The notes under the pieces: generated by a model
The model's database searches: none
Seen by the model: only the letters and a program-made list of their open reading frames with translations
Told to the model about the DNA's origin: nothing
Shown here: in pieces, positions 25,451 through 33,700 of the stretch
Position numbering within the stretch: the stretch's first letter is position 1
Layout of the letters: each line of letters starts with the position of its first letter
Translations under genes and position numbers: made by a program
From: Syntrophorhabdaceae bacterium
Lineage (GTDB): Bacteria > Desulfobacterota > Deferrimicrobia > Deferrimicrobiales > Deferrimicrobiaceae
DNA length: 57,886 nt
Assembly: GCA_009783195.1 (NCBI GenBank)
Contig: WRHP01000005.1
Coordinates: forward strand, 1-57,886
Reading direction: 5' to 3'

Positions 25451-26554
25451 GTGCTTCCGCTGATAACACCTCTTATCCCGCCTTCCCCCGATCTGCCTAC
25501 GGGAGGGGTTGCCCGTATTGAAAACGCGGTGGCTTTTCGCTCCTCGTCCTGGGAGGGGTTGAAGCTTCGGATCGGCGACCTCGTTAAAGCTGACATTTTA
25601 TCGCTTTCCGCCGACGGGAGTGTCTCGATCCGTATTACCCGCGAATCCGGAGAAAGCGCCACGTTATTGGCGCGGTCACAGGTGCCGTTTGAAGCGGGAG
25701 AAAGCGTCCTTTTGAAGGTGACTTCCGGCGGCGATGGTGAAATACGGCTGCGCTTTGTTGGCATGGCTGACGGCGGAGGCGGCGAAAAGGCTGGTTCCGC
25801 CGATGGGGCGATGGCGTCTTCTCCGGCTTTGTCGCGTATGCTGCTGACAGATGTCCGGCAACTGCAAGCGATCTTCCGTGCTTTCCCCGAATCAGTCAAG
25901 GCGTCGATTCCTGGTTTCTCCATGCTTGAAGAAGGAACGTCTGTGGAAGGGCTGACCGGACAGGCGCTTAAAAACGCGGTGGAAGGATCAGGCGTTCTCC
26001 TCGAAACCAAACTTAAGCTGCAGCCGGACGCTGTTGCCGCCGGAGCCGACCAGAAAGACGCGCTTTTGCGCGTTGGCGCGGCGATGCGCGATACGGTCAA
26101 GTCGGCCGAAGTGCGTGGGGTGGGGATCAGCTCCGGAGAGACGGCTGTCAAGACCGAGGGAATGCTCTCGTCAATCGAGACGTACCAGGTTTTTTCATCC
26201 GCCAATGGCGTTTTGTACGCGCCGTTGACGCTGGAATGGGATGAGCTTTTAGACGGAGAGATCCTATTCCGGAAGAAGAATCGTGGAGGACGCGAGTCGT
26301 TCACATGTGAGATGAACCTCGATCTGGACCCTCTGGGTAAAATGTCAATTTCCGTGACCATGTACGAAGGCGCTTTTCTGGTCTCACTGTCGCCGGAGAA
26401 CGATACGACCCGCTCGCTTATGGCTACGCAATCTGATGACATCGGGAGACGGTTCAGGGAGGCGGGGCTACAGCTTCGGGCTGTGGCGGTCCAACAGAAG
26501 CGAAACGTCTCCTTTGGCGTTCCCTCGGCTGACGGCGTTGACCTGAAGGTTTAA
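25451..26554 (+). CDS. FliK-like hook-length control protein (probable)
   Basis: The 367-residue product starts at GTG 25451. The N-terminal part (about 35-105) has a beta-rich LRIGDLVKADILSLSADGSV region, the middle is variable, and the C-terminal part (about 245-355) with LDPLGKMSISVTMYEGAFLVS and RFREAGLQLRAVAVQ resembles the Flg_hook domain of FliK. The next gene encodes an FlhB C-terminal homologue; FliK-like and FhlB genes are often paired. I call it FliK-like rather than fliK because overall similarity cannot be measured here. Confidence 0.65.
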   Translation: MLPLITPLIPPSPDLPTGGVARIENAVAFRSSSWEGLKLRIGDLVKADILSLSADGSVSIRITRESGESATLLARSQVPFEAGESVLLKVTSGGDGEIRLRFVGMADGGGGEKAGSADGAMASSPALSRMLLTDVRQLQAIFRAFPESVKASIPGFSMLEEGTSVEGLTGQALKNAVEGSGVLLETKLKLQPDAVAAGADQKDALLRVGAAMRDTVKSAEVRGVGISSGETAVKTEGMLSSIETYQVFSSANGVLYAPLTLEWDELLDGEILFRKKNRGGRESFTCEMNLDLDPLGKMSISVTMYEGAFLVSLSPENDTTRSLMATQSDDIGRRFREAGLQLRAVAVQQKRNVSFGVPSADGVDLKV

Positions 26555-26556
26555 GG

Positions 26557-26835
26557 ATGAAGACCCCTTTTCGCCAGGCGGCGGCTCTTCGTTACGAACA
26601 GGGAAAAGATTCCGCCCCACGGTTAATTGCAAAAGGAAAAGGCGCCGTTGCTGATAAGATATTAGAGGTTGCGCGGCGCCACGGCATTCCCATTCGCGAA
26701 GACCGGGAGCTGGTTCAGATGCTGGCGTCGCTTGAACTGTACCAGGAGGTCCCGCCCGACTTGTATAAGGCGGTGGCCGAAATCCTTGCCTTCATATACT
26801 CACTGAACCGTGGGGCCGGGAAGGCAAAAATGTGA
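26557..26835 (+). CDS. FlhB C-terminal-domain homologue (FhlB/YlqH type)
   Basis: The 92-residue product aligns by eye with the cytoplasmic C-terminal segment of FlhB after the cleavage site: AAALRYEQGKDSAPRLIAKG, KILEVARRHGIPIREDRELV and LYKAVAEILAFIYSL match AVALRYDSKDMDAPQIVAKG and the rest of FlhB at residues 267-340. It has no NPTH motif. Such stand-alone proteins can partly replace the FlhB C-terminal fragment. It follows the FliK-like gene by two bases. Confidence 0.88.
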   Translation: MKTPFRQAAALRYEQGKDSAPRLIAKGKGAVADKILEVARRHGIPIREDRELVQMLASLELYQEVPPDLYKAVAEILAFIYSLNRGAGKAKM

Positions 26836-26845
26836 GGACGAGCGC

Positions 26846-28078
26846 GTGGGGTACAAGGTTTATGTGTATGGTTCGAGAAAGGCCTTTCCTGTAGACGGAC
26901 TGGCCCTTGGTACCCGTCCGCCTTTTGATGTCTTCATCTGCGAAGAAGGAATATTCACCATAGTTATTTCCGCCGGCCAGCATTATGGTCCGGAGGAGAG
27001 AAGCGAACTGTTGGCGCGCGGGATTAGCGAAGTATTCGTCGACGCCAGGGATGCTTCCGAGTTAGAGGCCTACCTTAATCGAACCTCCGAGGAAGTTCCG
27101 GCGCGTCACGAGAACCCGGAGACGGTCAGAGAATACCTTGAGCACATGCGGGACTATTACCAGATCGAACGCGCTTCCCTGGTTCCGGGAGGGCAGATCG
27201 ATTTTGGTCTCTACCGGCTCTTCGATTTGCGCCTTATGCCCGTGGCGGAGCCTGTAAGGGGCGGGTTTGCCGTCATCCCCGCCGGGCTCCCCGTTTTGCG
27301 CGGCGACATTGTTATCCGCAACGAAGATATCCCGCGGTACCAGAGATATCTCGATGCCGCCGCCGGCATGCTTGACGCCGACCCCCGGAAAAAGCGGAAG
27401 ATGCAGGCGATTGCGCTCAAAGAGAAGTCTAAAGCGATCGTCAAGGATCTGCTGGATAATCCGCGCAGTGGCGAGAATATAAAAAAAGCCGTGCAAGTCG
27501 CCGCCGATCTGACCGAATGTATCTTGAATAGCCATGATGTCTTGCAGGATCTCATTACCTTGAGCAGCTACGACCAGTACACCTACACCCATTCGGTTAA
27601 TGTGGCTGTTCTCGCTTCGGGGATCGGTGTTTCCTGCGGACTGGCAAAAGAGATGGTCCAGATCCTCGGAATCGGAGCGGTGCTGCACGATATAGGTAAA
27701 AGCGCCATTCCGTCCGAAATTCTGAACAAGCCGGGCCGGCTTAACGAGCGGGAGTTTGACATAATGAAGGGGCATGTAATGGAAGGGTTCCGGACGATCG
27801 AGTCGAATGACGCGGTTCCCGAAGAATCCCGCGTCGTCATAACCCAGCATCATGAGCGGCTCAGGGGAACCGGATACCCCAATGGTCTGGCCGGGGAGCA
27901 GATTACAATTTTTGGTAGGATCTGCGCTGTAGCGGACTGCTACGACGCGATGACGACAAGCCGCCCATACAAAGACGCAGGGACGCCATTCCAGGCCCTG
28001 ACGCAGATGAAAACAGAAAAATCCAATTACGACGCGGAGATACTGGACAGTTTCATCCGGATGCTCGGCAGGACCTAA
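26846..28078 (+). CDS. HD-GYP phosphodiesterase with N-terminal sensor-like region
   Basis: HD-GYP domains hydrolyse c-di-GMP. From GTG 26846 (GAGG eight bases upstream) the product is about 410 residues. The N-terminal ~190 residues contain YKVYVYGSRKAFPVDG and DYYQIERASLVPGGQIDFGLY, which may be a divergent sensor. The C-terminal domain (about 225-405) has YTHSVNVAVL, LHDIGKSAIPSEILNKPG, QHHERLRGTGYPNG and ADCYDAMTTSRPYK, with HD and GYP intact. It lies just before fliC, so it probably links c-di-GMP to filament production. Confidence 0.87.
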   Translation: MGYKVYVYGSRKAFPVDGLALGTRPPFDVFICEEGIFTIVISAGQHYGPEERSELLARGISEVFVDARDASELEAYLNRTSEEVPARHENPETVREYLEHMRDYYQIERASLVPGGQIDFGLYRLFDLRLMPVAEPVRGGFAVIPAGLPVLRGDIVIRNEDIPRYQRYLDAAAGMLDADPRKKRKMQAIALKEKSKAIVKDLLDNPRSGENIKKAVQVAADLTECILNSHDVLQDLITLSSYDQYTYTHSVNVAVLASGIGVSCGLAKEMVQILGIGAVLHDIGKSAIPSEILNKPGRLNEREFDIMKGHVMEGFRTIESNDAVPEESRVVITQHHERLRGTGYPNGLAGEQITIFGRICAVADCYDAMTTSRPYKDAGTPFQALTQMKTEKSNYDAEILDSFIRMLGRT

Positions 28079-28088
28079 AGGCAGGATC

Positions 28089-28111
28089 TGGGGTAAAGCC
28101 CTAATTTTTTT
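28089..28111 (+). terminator. Candidate terminator between the HD-GYP gene and fliC
   Basis: A short stem around GGG/CCC (28089-28093 with 28099-28103, loop TAAAG) is followed by A and two T tracts (28105-28111 and 28113-28119). The stem includes one G-T pair. It would separate the csrA-fliW unit from fliC. Confidence 0.45.
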
Positions 28112-28170
28112 GTTTTTTTGCAATACGATAGTATTTGGCAAAAACAGGAAAAATTATTTTTAATATTCGC

Positions 28171-28197
28171 TAAAGGTTTACATTTGCCTGCCGATAA
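28171..28197 (+). promoter_or_regulatory. sigma28 promoter of fliC
   Basis: TAAA at 28171-28174, 15-base spacer, GCCGATAA at 28190-28197: a perfect FliA promoter. The predicted start is about 28204, giving a ~136-nt leader with several hairpins before the fliC ATG at 28340. Confidence 0.93.
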
Positions 28198-28241
28198 GTA
28201 ACATTAGGAAGAGGCTGGAGAGGAGAAAAGAAAGATTAAAG

Positions 28242-28330
28242 CCGGGTTCCCCCGGTAATTCAGCCGAAACCCAGCGGGCCGAAAAGGCCCAAACAAATAC
28301 GGGCAAGGATGCCCGAATAAAATTCACGGA
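28242..28330 (+). promoter_or_regulatory. Structured fliC leader with two candidate CsrA sites
   Basis: Three hairpins follow each other: CCGGG/CCCGG (28242-28255, loop TTCC), GGGCC/GGCCC (28276-28290, loop GAAAA) and CGGGCA/TGCCCG (28300-28315) whose four-base loop is AGGA. The last is a classic CsrA hairpin. A second site, ACGGA at 28326-28330, is part of the fliC Shine-Dalgarno ACGGAGGA. The two GGA cores are 21 nt apart, suitable for one CsrA dimer. csrA and fliW are encoded 3 kb upstream. Confidence 0.75.
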
Positions 28331-28339
28331 GGAATAAAC

Positions 28340-29188
28340 ATGCCATTAGTAATCAACACCAACGTCTCGTCTTTGGGCGCGCAAAAGAACCTGGCCTACA
28401 GCAACACCAAGCTGACAGGATCAGTCCAGCGTCTGTCTTCAGGTCTTCGTGTAAACACCGCAAAAGACGATGCCGCCGGCTTGGCGGTTTCGCAGAAACT
28501 GCGGGCGCAGATCGCCAGCGTTTCGGTCGCCATCCGTAACTCGCAGGACGGCATCTCCCTTTCGCAGACTTCTGAAGGCGGTCTCAACGAAGTCGCCAAC
28601 ATTCTCACCCGTATGCGGGAGTTGTCCGAGCAGTCCGCCAACGGTACCCTCAAGGATGCGGAGCGCAGTTCTCTGAACGTCGAATACGAACAGCTTTATC
28701 AAGAAGTCTCGCGTATCGCCAACGTCACCGAATTTAACGGCGTCAAGCTGCTCAGCGGTCAAGGTTATGACACAGGTACCGGCGTTGTATTGCAGGTAGG
28801 CTTCCAAAACACGGGTGACGACAGAATTGCCTTGAAATTCGCAGGTTTGGATGTGTCGGAAACCTTAGCCGCCTCTCTTAGCCTGGGAGCGGATATCAAC
28901 ACGATGACGGGCGCGCAGAATAACCTCGATGCTATCGACAGCGCGATCGCGCAGGTTTCGTCAGCCCGCGGTATCTTGGGCGCTGTCATGAACCGTCTCG
29001 AGTCCACGATCCAGAACCTGCGTGTTACCCACGAGAACCTCTCGGCCGCGGATTCGGCGATCCGGGATGCGGACTTCGCGTTCGAAGCCTCAACCTTCAT
29101 CCGGAACCAGATCCTGGTTCAGGCTGGAACGTCGATGGTGGCGCAGGCTAACATGCTGCCTCAGGTGGCTCTCACCCTCCTGCAGTAA
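28340..29188 (+). CDS. fliC: Flagellin FliC
   Basis: The 282-residue product is a compact flagellin: conserved N-terminal D0/D1 (MPLVINTNVSSLGAQKNLAY, QRLSSGLRVNTAKDDAAGLAVSQKLRAQ, about 1-165) and C-terminal D1/D0 (about 195-282, ending VALTLLQ), with almost no D2/D3 insert. It is the only flagellin gene in the window. Expression depends on a perfect sigma28 promoter and probably on CsrA/FliW. Ser and Thr in the short centre are candidate sites for the glycosyltransferases encoded downstream. Confidence 0.97.
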   Translation: MPLVINTNVSSLGAQKNLAYSNTKLTGSVQRLSSGLRVNTAKDDAAGLAVSQKLRAQIASVSVAIRNSQDGISLSQTSEGGLNEVANILTRMRELSEQSANGTLKDAERSSLNVEYEQLYQEVSRIANVTEFNGVKLLSGQGYDTGTGVVLQVGFQNTGDDRIALKFAGLDVSETLAASLSLGADINTMTGAQNNLDAIDSAIAQVSSARGILGAVMNRLESTIQNLRVTHENLSAADSAIRDADFAFEASTFIRNQILVQAGTSMVAQANMLPQVALTLLQ

Positions 29189-29206
29189 ACGGAGGAAAAG
29201 AATCGC

Positions 29207-29236
29207 TAAGGGAGGGGGGGCGCCCCCCCTCCTTTA
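29207..29236 (+). repeat. GC-rich perfect inverted repeat after fliC
   Basis: A nearly perfect inverted repeat with G7 and C7 runs (centre at 29221/29222) lies 19 bases after the fliC stop and before flaG. The stem is about 13-14 bp with one G-T pair and a tetraloop in RNA. No T run follows, so it is more likely a transcript-stability or read-through-limiting hairpin than a standard terminator. Confidence 0.7.
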
Positions 29237-29254
29237 CGGCATGGAGTGAATAAC

Positions 29255-29680
29255 ATGAATGTAAAAACTAACATAAGCGCGCCTGGGTCCGCGCAGCTTC
29301 CGTCTTTTTCCACAAAAAACGAGTCGGTTCCCAAAGAGGTGGTTTCACTCGGCAAAGAAGTGTCTGTTTCGTTTGGCAGAGAAACATCCGCTGCCGACGG
29401 CAGGGAAAAGCGTGGGGAAGCCTCCACCAAAGAAATGGCCGAGATGCAGGATTTTTTGCGCAAAGCGTTGGATGTCGATCCGATTGCGCAGCGCAGATTG
29501 CAGCTCAGTATTGAGAAGGAACTGGACATCGTTGTAGTCAAGGTTTTAGACAAGGAAAGCGGCGACTTGGTCCGGCAGATACCGATGCCGACACAAATTT
29601 CTGTTTCCAAAGATTTGCAGGTGTTTATGGATAGACTGGCCAACAGCGAGAGCGGGATTGCTGTAAATCAGGAGGTTTAA
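29255..29680 (+). CDS. flaG: FlaG family protein
   Basis: FlaG proteins influence filament length. The 141-residue product has a Ser/Glu-rich N-terminal half and a C-terminal FlaG domain (about 75-141) with LQLSIEKELDIVVVKVLDKESGDLVRQIP, the family signature. I use ATG 29255 (GGAG at 29243-29246) rather than GTG 29246. It lies between fliC and fliD and directly precedes fliD. Confidence 0.9.
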   Translation: MNVKTNISAPGSAQLPSFSTKNESVPKEVVSLGKEVSVSFGRETSAADGREKRGEASTKEMAEMQDFLRKALDVDPIAQRRLQLSIEKELDIVVVKVLDKESGDLVRQIPMPTQISVSKDLQVFMDRLANSESGIAVNQEV

Positions 29681-31006
29681 ATGGCGACCTTTTCCGTAGG
29701 CGGGATCATGTCGGGGATCGACTACGACACGATGATCCAGCAGATCATCAAGCTGGAACATAGACCGCTCGACCTGAAAGCTGACCGGCAGAAAGTCTTC
29801 CAGACCAAGATCAGCAGTTACGGCGAGCTCTCCTCTCTCCTGGGTAAATTCAAATCTGCCGCGGATGGCTTGAAGACCGGCACCGATTTCTACGCTCGCA
29901 AGGCGGAAGCGGGCAACAAGGATGTCATCAACGTAAGCGCGTCCCCTTCCGCTGCCGAAGGGAACTACAGCGTTGTTGTAAACAAGCTTGCGCAGGCTCA
30001 CCGGATCGCTTCGTCGGGAGTTGCCGACGGCAATACGGTAATAGCGTCCGGCGCCGGCAGCTTCGCTTTTAAAGTAGGCGGCGGGGAAGAGGTTTCCGTT
30101 GACGTCAATGAAACCACCACGCTTAACGATCTTGCCGCTGCGATCAATTCGAAAACCGGCAGTGGTGTCGAAGCAAGCGTAATCAACGACGGCACCAATT
30201 CGCGCCTTGTTCTTAAGAGCGCTTCTACCGGCAGCACGAGCGAGATTACGATAACGGAAAACGGCACAAACCTTTTTTCGGGCGGACAGACGTTGCAGGA
30301 AGCCCAGGACGCGGAGTTTTCCATCGACGGTCTGTCGATGACCCGCAGCTCAAACAATATCGAAGGCGCGATCAGCGGGGTGTCGATAACGCTGAAAAAC
30401 GTGGGCTCATCCACAATTTCAGTTACAAATGACTCCGAGGCTATCCAGAAAAAGATTCAGTCTTTTGTCGATGCCTACAACGATGTCGTCAAGTTTGTCT
30501 CTAAAAACGTCTCTTACGATTCGAAAACCGGCGTTTCCGGCGCTTTCACGGGAGAGTCTACAGCAAGAGACGTTGTGAACAAGTTAAGGGGGATATTGGG
30601 AACACAGGTAGGGGGGCTTTCCGAATCATTGAGCTCTCTTTCCCAGATAGGTGTTTCTACCCAACGGGACGGGACGCTCAAACTCGACACCACGGTTTTG
30701 GCCGGCAAAATTGCGTCCGATATAGACGGCGTGTCGAAGATATTCAGCGGCGAAAATGGGATAGCCGGCGCTGTTGGCAAATATGTGGATGAAGCGACCA
30801 ACTCCTCTGGAGTTCTCTCTTTCCGCACGAAAAGCCTCCAGTCTATCGTGACCCGTCTTTCCGATGAGATCGAACGGGGCGAGGCCAACCTGAAAAAACG
30901 GGAAGAAAACCTGATTTTGCAATTTGCCAAATTAGAAGGGATGATGACGCAGTACTCGTCGCTGGGGTCTTCGTTGGCGAGTATGCTCGCGATGCCGACG
31001 TCATAG
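29681..31006 (+). CDS. fliD: Filament cap protein FliD (HAP2)
   Basis: FliD caps the filament and folds incoming flagellin. The 441-residue product has N-terminal VGGIMSGIDYDTMIQQIIKLEHRPL, a central DVNETTTLNDLAAAINSKTGSGVEASVINDG region typical of FliD, and C-terminal coiled coil ending REENLILQFAKLEGMMTQYSSLGSSL. Length is normal. It follows flaG directly and is followed by fliS. Confidence 0.95.
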   Translation: MATFSVGGIMSGIDYDTMIQQIIKLEHRPLDLKADRQKVFQTKISSYGELSSLLGKFKSAADGLKTGTDFYARKAEAGNKDVINVSASPSAAEGNYSVVVNKLAQAHRIASSGVADGNTVIASGAGSFAFKVGGGEEVSVDVNETTTLNDLAAAINSKTGSGVEASVINDGTNSRLVLKSASTGSTSEITITENGTNLFSGGQTLQEAQDAEFSIDGLSMTRSSNNIEGAISGVSITLKNVGSSTISVTNDSEAIQKKIQSFVDAYNDVVKFVSKNVSYDSKTGVSGAFTGESTARDVVNKLRGILGTQVGGLSESLSSLSQIGVSTQRDGTLKLDTTVLAGKIASDIDGVSKIFSGENGIAGAVGKYVDEATNSSGVLSFRTKSLQSIVTRLSDEIERGEANLKKREENLILQFAKLEGMMTQYSSLGSSLASMLAMPTS

Positions 31007-31036
31007 CTGACAAAAACCCACGGGGGGATTTGAATA

Positions 31037-31480
31037 ATGACGACGCAGTACGATGCGTACAGGAAAACTACGATTGACACCTCGAACAATGTTCGGATCG
31101 TATCTCTTCTGTTCGATGGGGCGATTAATTTCCTGAAAGTAGCCCGAACCAAGATGGAGCAGCACGACATAGCGGGCAAAGGCGTGTATCTCGGAAAGAC
31201 TACTGCGATCGTCAGTGAGCTTTTGAAAGCGCTTAATATGGAAGAAGGCGGCGAGATTGCTGAAAATCTGCAGCGGCTATACGACTTTGTCCTGGACCGG
31301 CTGCTGCAGGCGAACCTGAAAAACGATCTGCAGTCACTGTATGAGGCGGAACGGGTTTTGGATGACATCCGGTGCGGCTGGAAAGATATGGAACGGAACC
31401 AGATCGCGGCCGCGGCGGCTTGTCCGGCTTCTTCCCCTGTGCGCGCCTCCCATGGCGCGGGAATGGGAGTTCAGGCGTGA
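31037..31480 (+). CDS. fliS: Flagellin export chaperone FliS
   Basis: FliS binds the C-terminus of flagellin before export. The 147-residue product has DAYRKTTIDTSNNVRIVSLLFDGAINFLKVAR, KGVYLGKTTAIVSELLKALNMEEGGEIAENLQRLYDFV and a C-terminal tail. This matches the four-helix FliS family. Spacing to fliD is 30 bases with GGGGGG upstream. Its stop overlaps the next gene at GTGA. Confidence 0.95.
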   Translation: MTTQYDAYRKTTIDTSNNVRIVSLLFDGAINFLKVARTKMEQHDIAGKGVYLGKTTAIVSELLKALNMEEGGEIAENLQRLYDFVLDRLLQANLKNDLQSLYEAERVLDDIRCGWKDMERNQIAAAAACPASSPVRASHGAGMGVQA

Positions 31481-31824
31481 ATCCGGAAACGGAAGCCCTC
31501 TGGACCAGCCTGCGTGATCTGGCGCTGGAACAGAAGGCTGCCGTAGAAGCGGGAAACTTGGACGAGGCAGGCGCTATTGCCGAAAAGCGTCGTCAGATCC
31601 TCCTTGATATTCAAAAAAATGACACTCTTTCCGGGGAAGGAAAGTCATCCGCGCCGGAACTCATGGTCCGAGAGATCCTCGCCATTGATGAAGAAGCTGT
31701 GAAGGTTCTGAAAACCGGAATGCAGGAAGTTTCACAGGAGCTGGAAAATATAAATACTTTCAAGGTGTTATTCCAGGGCGCTATCGACGGCATTCGCTCT
31801 TCGGGTGGTTCGTCGGCTCCCTGA
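31477..31824 (+). CDS. fliT: FliT-like flagellar chaperone
   Basis: The 115-residue product starts at GTG 31477, overlapping the fliS stop; the open frame reaches further upstream into fliS but that part has no FliT-like sequence. It is all-helical with ALWTSLRDLALEQKAAVEAGNLDEAGAI and REILAIDEEAVKVLKTGMQE, the pattern of FliT-type chaperones for FliD. Conservation in the family is low, so the call rests on size, helical content and position after fliS. A strong terminator follows. Confidence 0.75.
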   Translation: MNPETEALWTSLRDLALEQKAAVEAGNLDEAGAIAEKRRQILLDIQKNDTLSGEGKSSAPELMVREILAIDEEAVKVLKTGMQEVSQELENINTFKVLFQGAIDGIRSSGGSSAP

Positions 31825-31862
31825 TGGTTACATAAGCTTTATTTAAACCCCCGTTGCCAAAA

Positions 31863-31903
31863 TTGGCAGGACTGTTGCACTAACAGTCCTGCCAACTTTT
31901 TTT
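31863..31903 (+). terminator. Strong Rho-independent terminator after fliT
   Basis: A perfect 14-bp stem (31863-31876 with 31882-31895, loop GCACT) is followed by C and seven T. This ends the fliC-fliT unit and separates it from the modification island. Confidence 0.93.
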
Positions 31904-31994
31904 GCGCGTTAAATTTTCGTGATGGGGGGTTGCGTGGTCGCTATATCCCTTAAAATTTTTACGCCGGTTTGCCGCGGCGCTTTCTGAAACGCCT

Positions 31995-33662
31995 ATGGAA
32001 CTGGAACTGACCCGGCGGGGAAACTATTCGCTGCGAGTTGTCTGTCCGGACGGATCGGAGAGGGTCTTTCACAGCCTTTATGACCCGGAAGGGGAAGCTG
32101 AAGCGCTTGTTGACGCTTCAGGTTTTTCCGGCAGCGGCATGCTTGTCGTGCTTGGCTTGGGGCTGGGCTACCATGTGGACCGGATGCGACGGCTGTATCC
32201 TGACGCGGAGATCGTGGTTATTGAGTCATCGCGTAAGATCTTCGATTTATGCCTGGAGCATGGGAAAGGGGCGCAGCCGTCGGAGAAGGTTCATTTCCTG
32301 GTAGACCTTGCTCCCGAAGAAGCCATATCGGAAGTTTCGCGCATCCATCTCAAAGCGGGGTTTTTGCCCCTCTCTGTTTTTAGCTTTGCGCCAGGGATAG
32401 CTTTTGCGCCCGGATACTACGATCCGATTCGCGCGGCGCTCGAAAAAAGCATCTCTTTCCGGCTCTGGGAGCGGGTCCGGTATCCTAAACTTGCGCCGGG
32501 AAATCTGACGATCGCGCTTTTTGACTTTGGCTACTTCTTGACGGAAGAAATCGCTCGCGCGCTTGCGGCGCTTGGCCATTCGGTGGTGCGCGTCCGCGGG
32601 AAAAAGGACGAAAAGTGCGGCGACATACTGGGGAGAGTTACCGAAACCATCGCTTTGAAGCGCCCCGACTTCTTTCTTACCGTGAATCATTTGGGTTTCG
32701 ACGAAGAGGGTGTGCTTGCCGACTTCTTTGAGTCGATCGGGATGCCGGCTGCTGTCTGGTACGTGGACAACCCCAATCTCCTGATGCGGATTTTTCCGCA
32801 AAATGTTTCGCCTTGCTGTTGTGTCTTCACTTGGGATGAAAGCTATAAGGAATCGCTGCGCGGGATCGGGTTTGAGAATGTGGAATACCTGCCGCTGGCT
32901 GCCGACGAGGAGATTTTCCACCCAATGCGTTTATCTATCGAGCGGAGAAACAGGCTTGGGGCTGATGTCGGGTTTGTAGGCGATTCGAGAGCTTCGTGGG
33001 CGCGGGAGCTGCTCCAAAAGGTGCGGCAAGAGTTGCATCCGGCTGTAAAGCGTGTTGCGCAGCGGCTTTCTGTTGCGCGCAATCTTGCGTTTCACGAGGC
33101 GAAGGAAGCTGAAATGCGTGACAGCGAACATGCTTTGTTTGAGGCGCTGACTGAAAGAGAAAAATCGGATTTTGAGGCGGCGGTTTTTTGGCGGGGAACA
33201 CTTCTTTATCGCCTGTCGTGTTTGCGGACTCTTGAAGAATTTTGCCCTTTGGTGCGCGGCGATGCCGAATGGGGAAAACTGTTAAACGATAAATTCCGGT
33301 TTGGCCCCAGAATCAACTATTACAAAGAGCTTCCCGCCTTTTATAACTTGTGCCGGATCAATTTAAACACGACCAGCATACAGATGGACACGGCGGTCAA
33401 CCAGAGGGTGTTCGATGTTCCTGCTTGTGGGGCGTTTCTGCTTACGGATCGCCGACCGTCTCTTTCGCCCCTTTTTGAGGAGGGGAAAGAGGTGATTGTT
33501 TACGACAGCCCGGAGGAAATCCCGGAGCTTGTGAGGTTTTATCTGCGAAACAATACCGCGCGGGAAGCTGTTGCGGCAAAAGGCAAGGCTCGGGTACTGC
33601 GGGAGCACACGTATAAGCACCGGGTAGACGCAATTATCCGGCGGCTTCGGGATGACCTCTAA
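31995..33662 (+). CDS. Maf-N-like module fused to CgeB-type glycosyltransferase
   Basis: The 555-residue product opens with a ~100-residue module: FHSLYDP (25-31) then VVLGLGLGYHV (51-61) and IVVIE. The same module is found at the start of the proteins encoded at 37179 and 38479, and resembles the N-terminus of Maf flagellin-modification proteins. From about residue 165 a GT-B fold begins (LTIALFDFGYFLTEEIARAL), and the C-terminal ~110 residues match the Glyco_trans_1_2/CgeB domain (INLNTTSIQMDTAVNQRVFDVPACGAFLL to LREHTYKHRVDAIIRRL). Location after the flagellin chaperones suggests flagellin glycosylation. Donor and acceptor are unknown. Confidence 0.78.
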   Translation: MELELTRRGNYSLRVVCPDGSERVFHSLYDPEGEAEALVDASGFSGSGMLVVLGLGLGYHVDRMRRLYPDAEIVVIESSRKIFDLCLEHGKGAQPSEKVHFLVDLAPEEAISEVSRIHLKAGFLPLSVFSFAPGIAFAPGYYDPIRAALEKSISFRLWERVRYPKLAPGNLTIALFDFGYFLTEEIARALAALGHSVVRVRGKKDEKCGDILGRVTETIALKRPDFFLTVNHLGFDEEGVLADFFESIGMPAAVWYVDNPNLLMRIFPQNVSPCCCVFTWDESYKESLRGIGFENVEYLPLAADEEIFHPMRLSIERRNRLGADVGFVGDSRASWARELLQKVRQELHPAVKRVAQRLSVARNLAFHEAKEAEMRDSEHALFEALTEREKSDFEAAVFWRGTLLYRLSCLRTLEEFCPLVRGDAEWGKLLNDKFRFGPRINYYKELPAFYNLCRINLNTTSIQMDTAVNQRVFDVPACGAFLLTDRRPSLSPLFEEGKEVIVYDSPEEIPELVRFYLRNNTAREAVAAKGKARVLREHTYKHRVDAIIRRLRDDL

Positions 33663-33700
33663 AACTATGCGGCCGACGCCAACGAAAGAATCGCAATTTA

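Noticed and set aside
25165-26442. Long minus-strand open frame (425 codons) opposite fliW and the FliK-like gene
   Set aside because: It covers two recognisable plus-strand genes, is Ser/Pro/Arg-rich as expected of an antisense shadow in GC-rich DNA, and matches no family.
27062-28141. Minus-strand open frame (359 codons) opposite the HD-GYP gene
   Set aside because: The plus strand encodes an intact HD-GYP domain; the minus frame has no recognisable motif.
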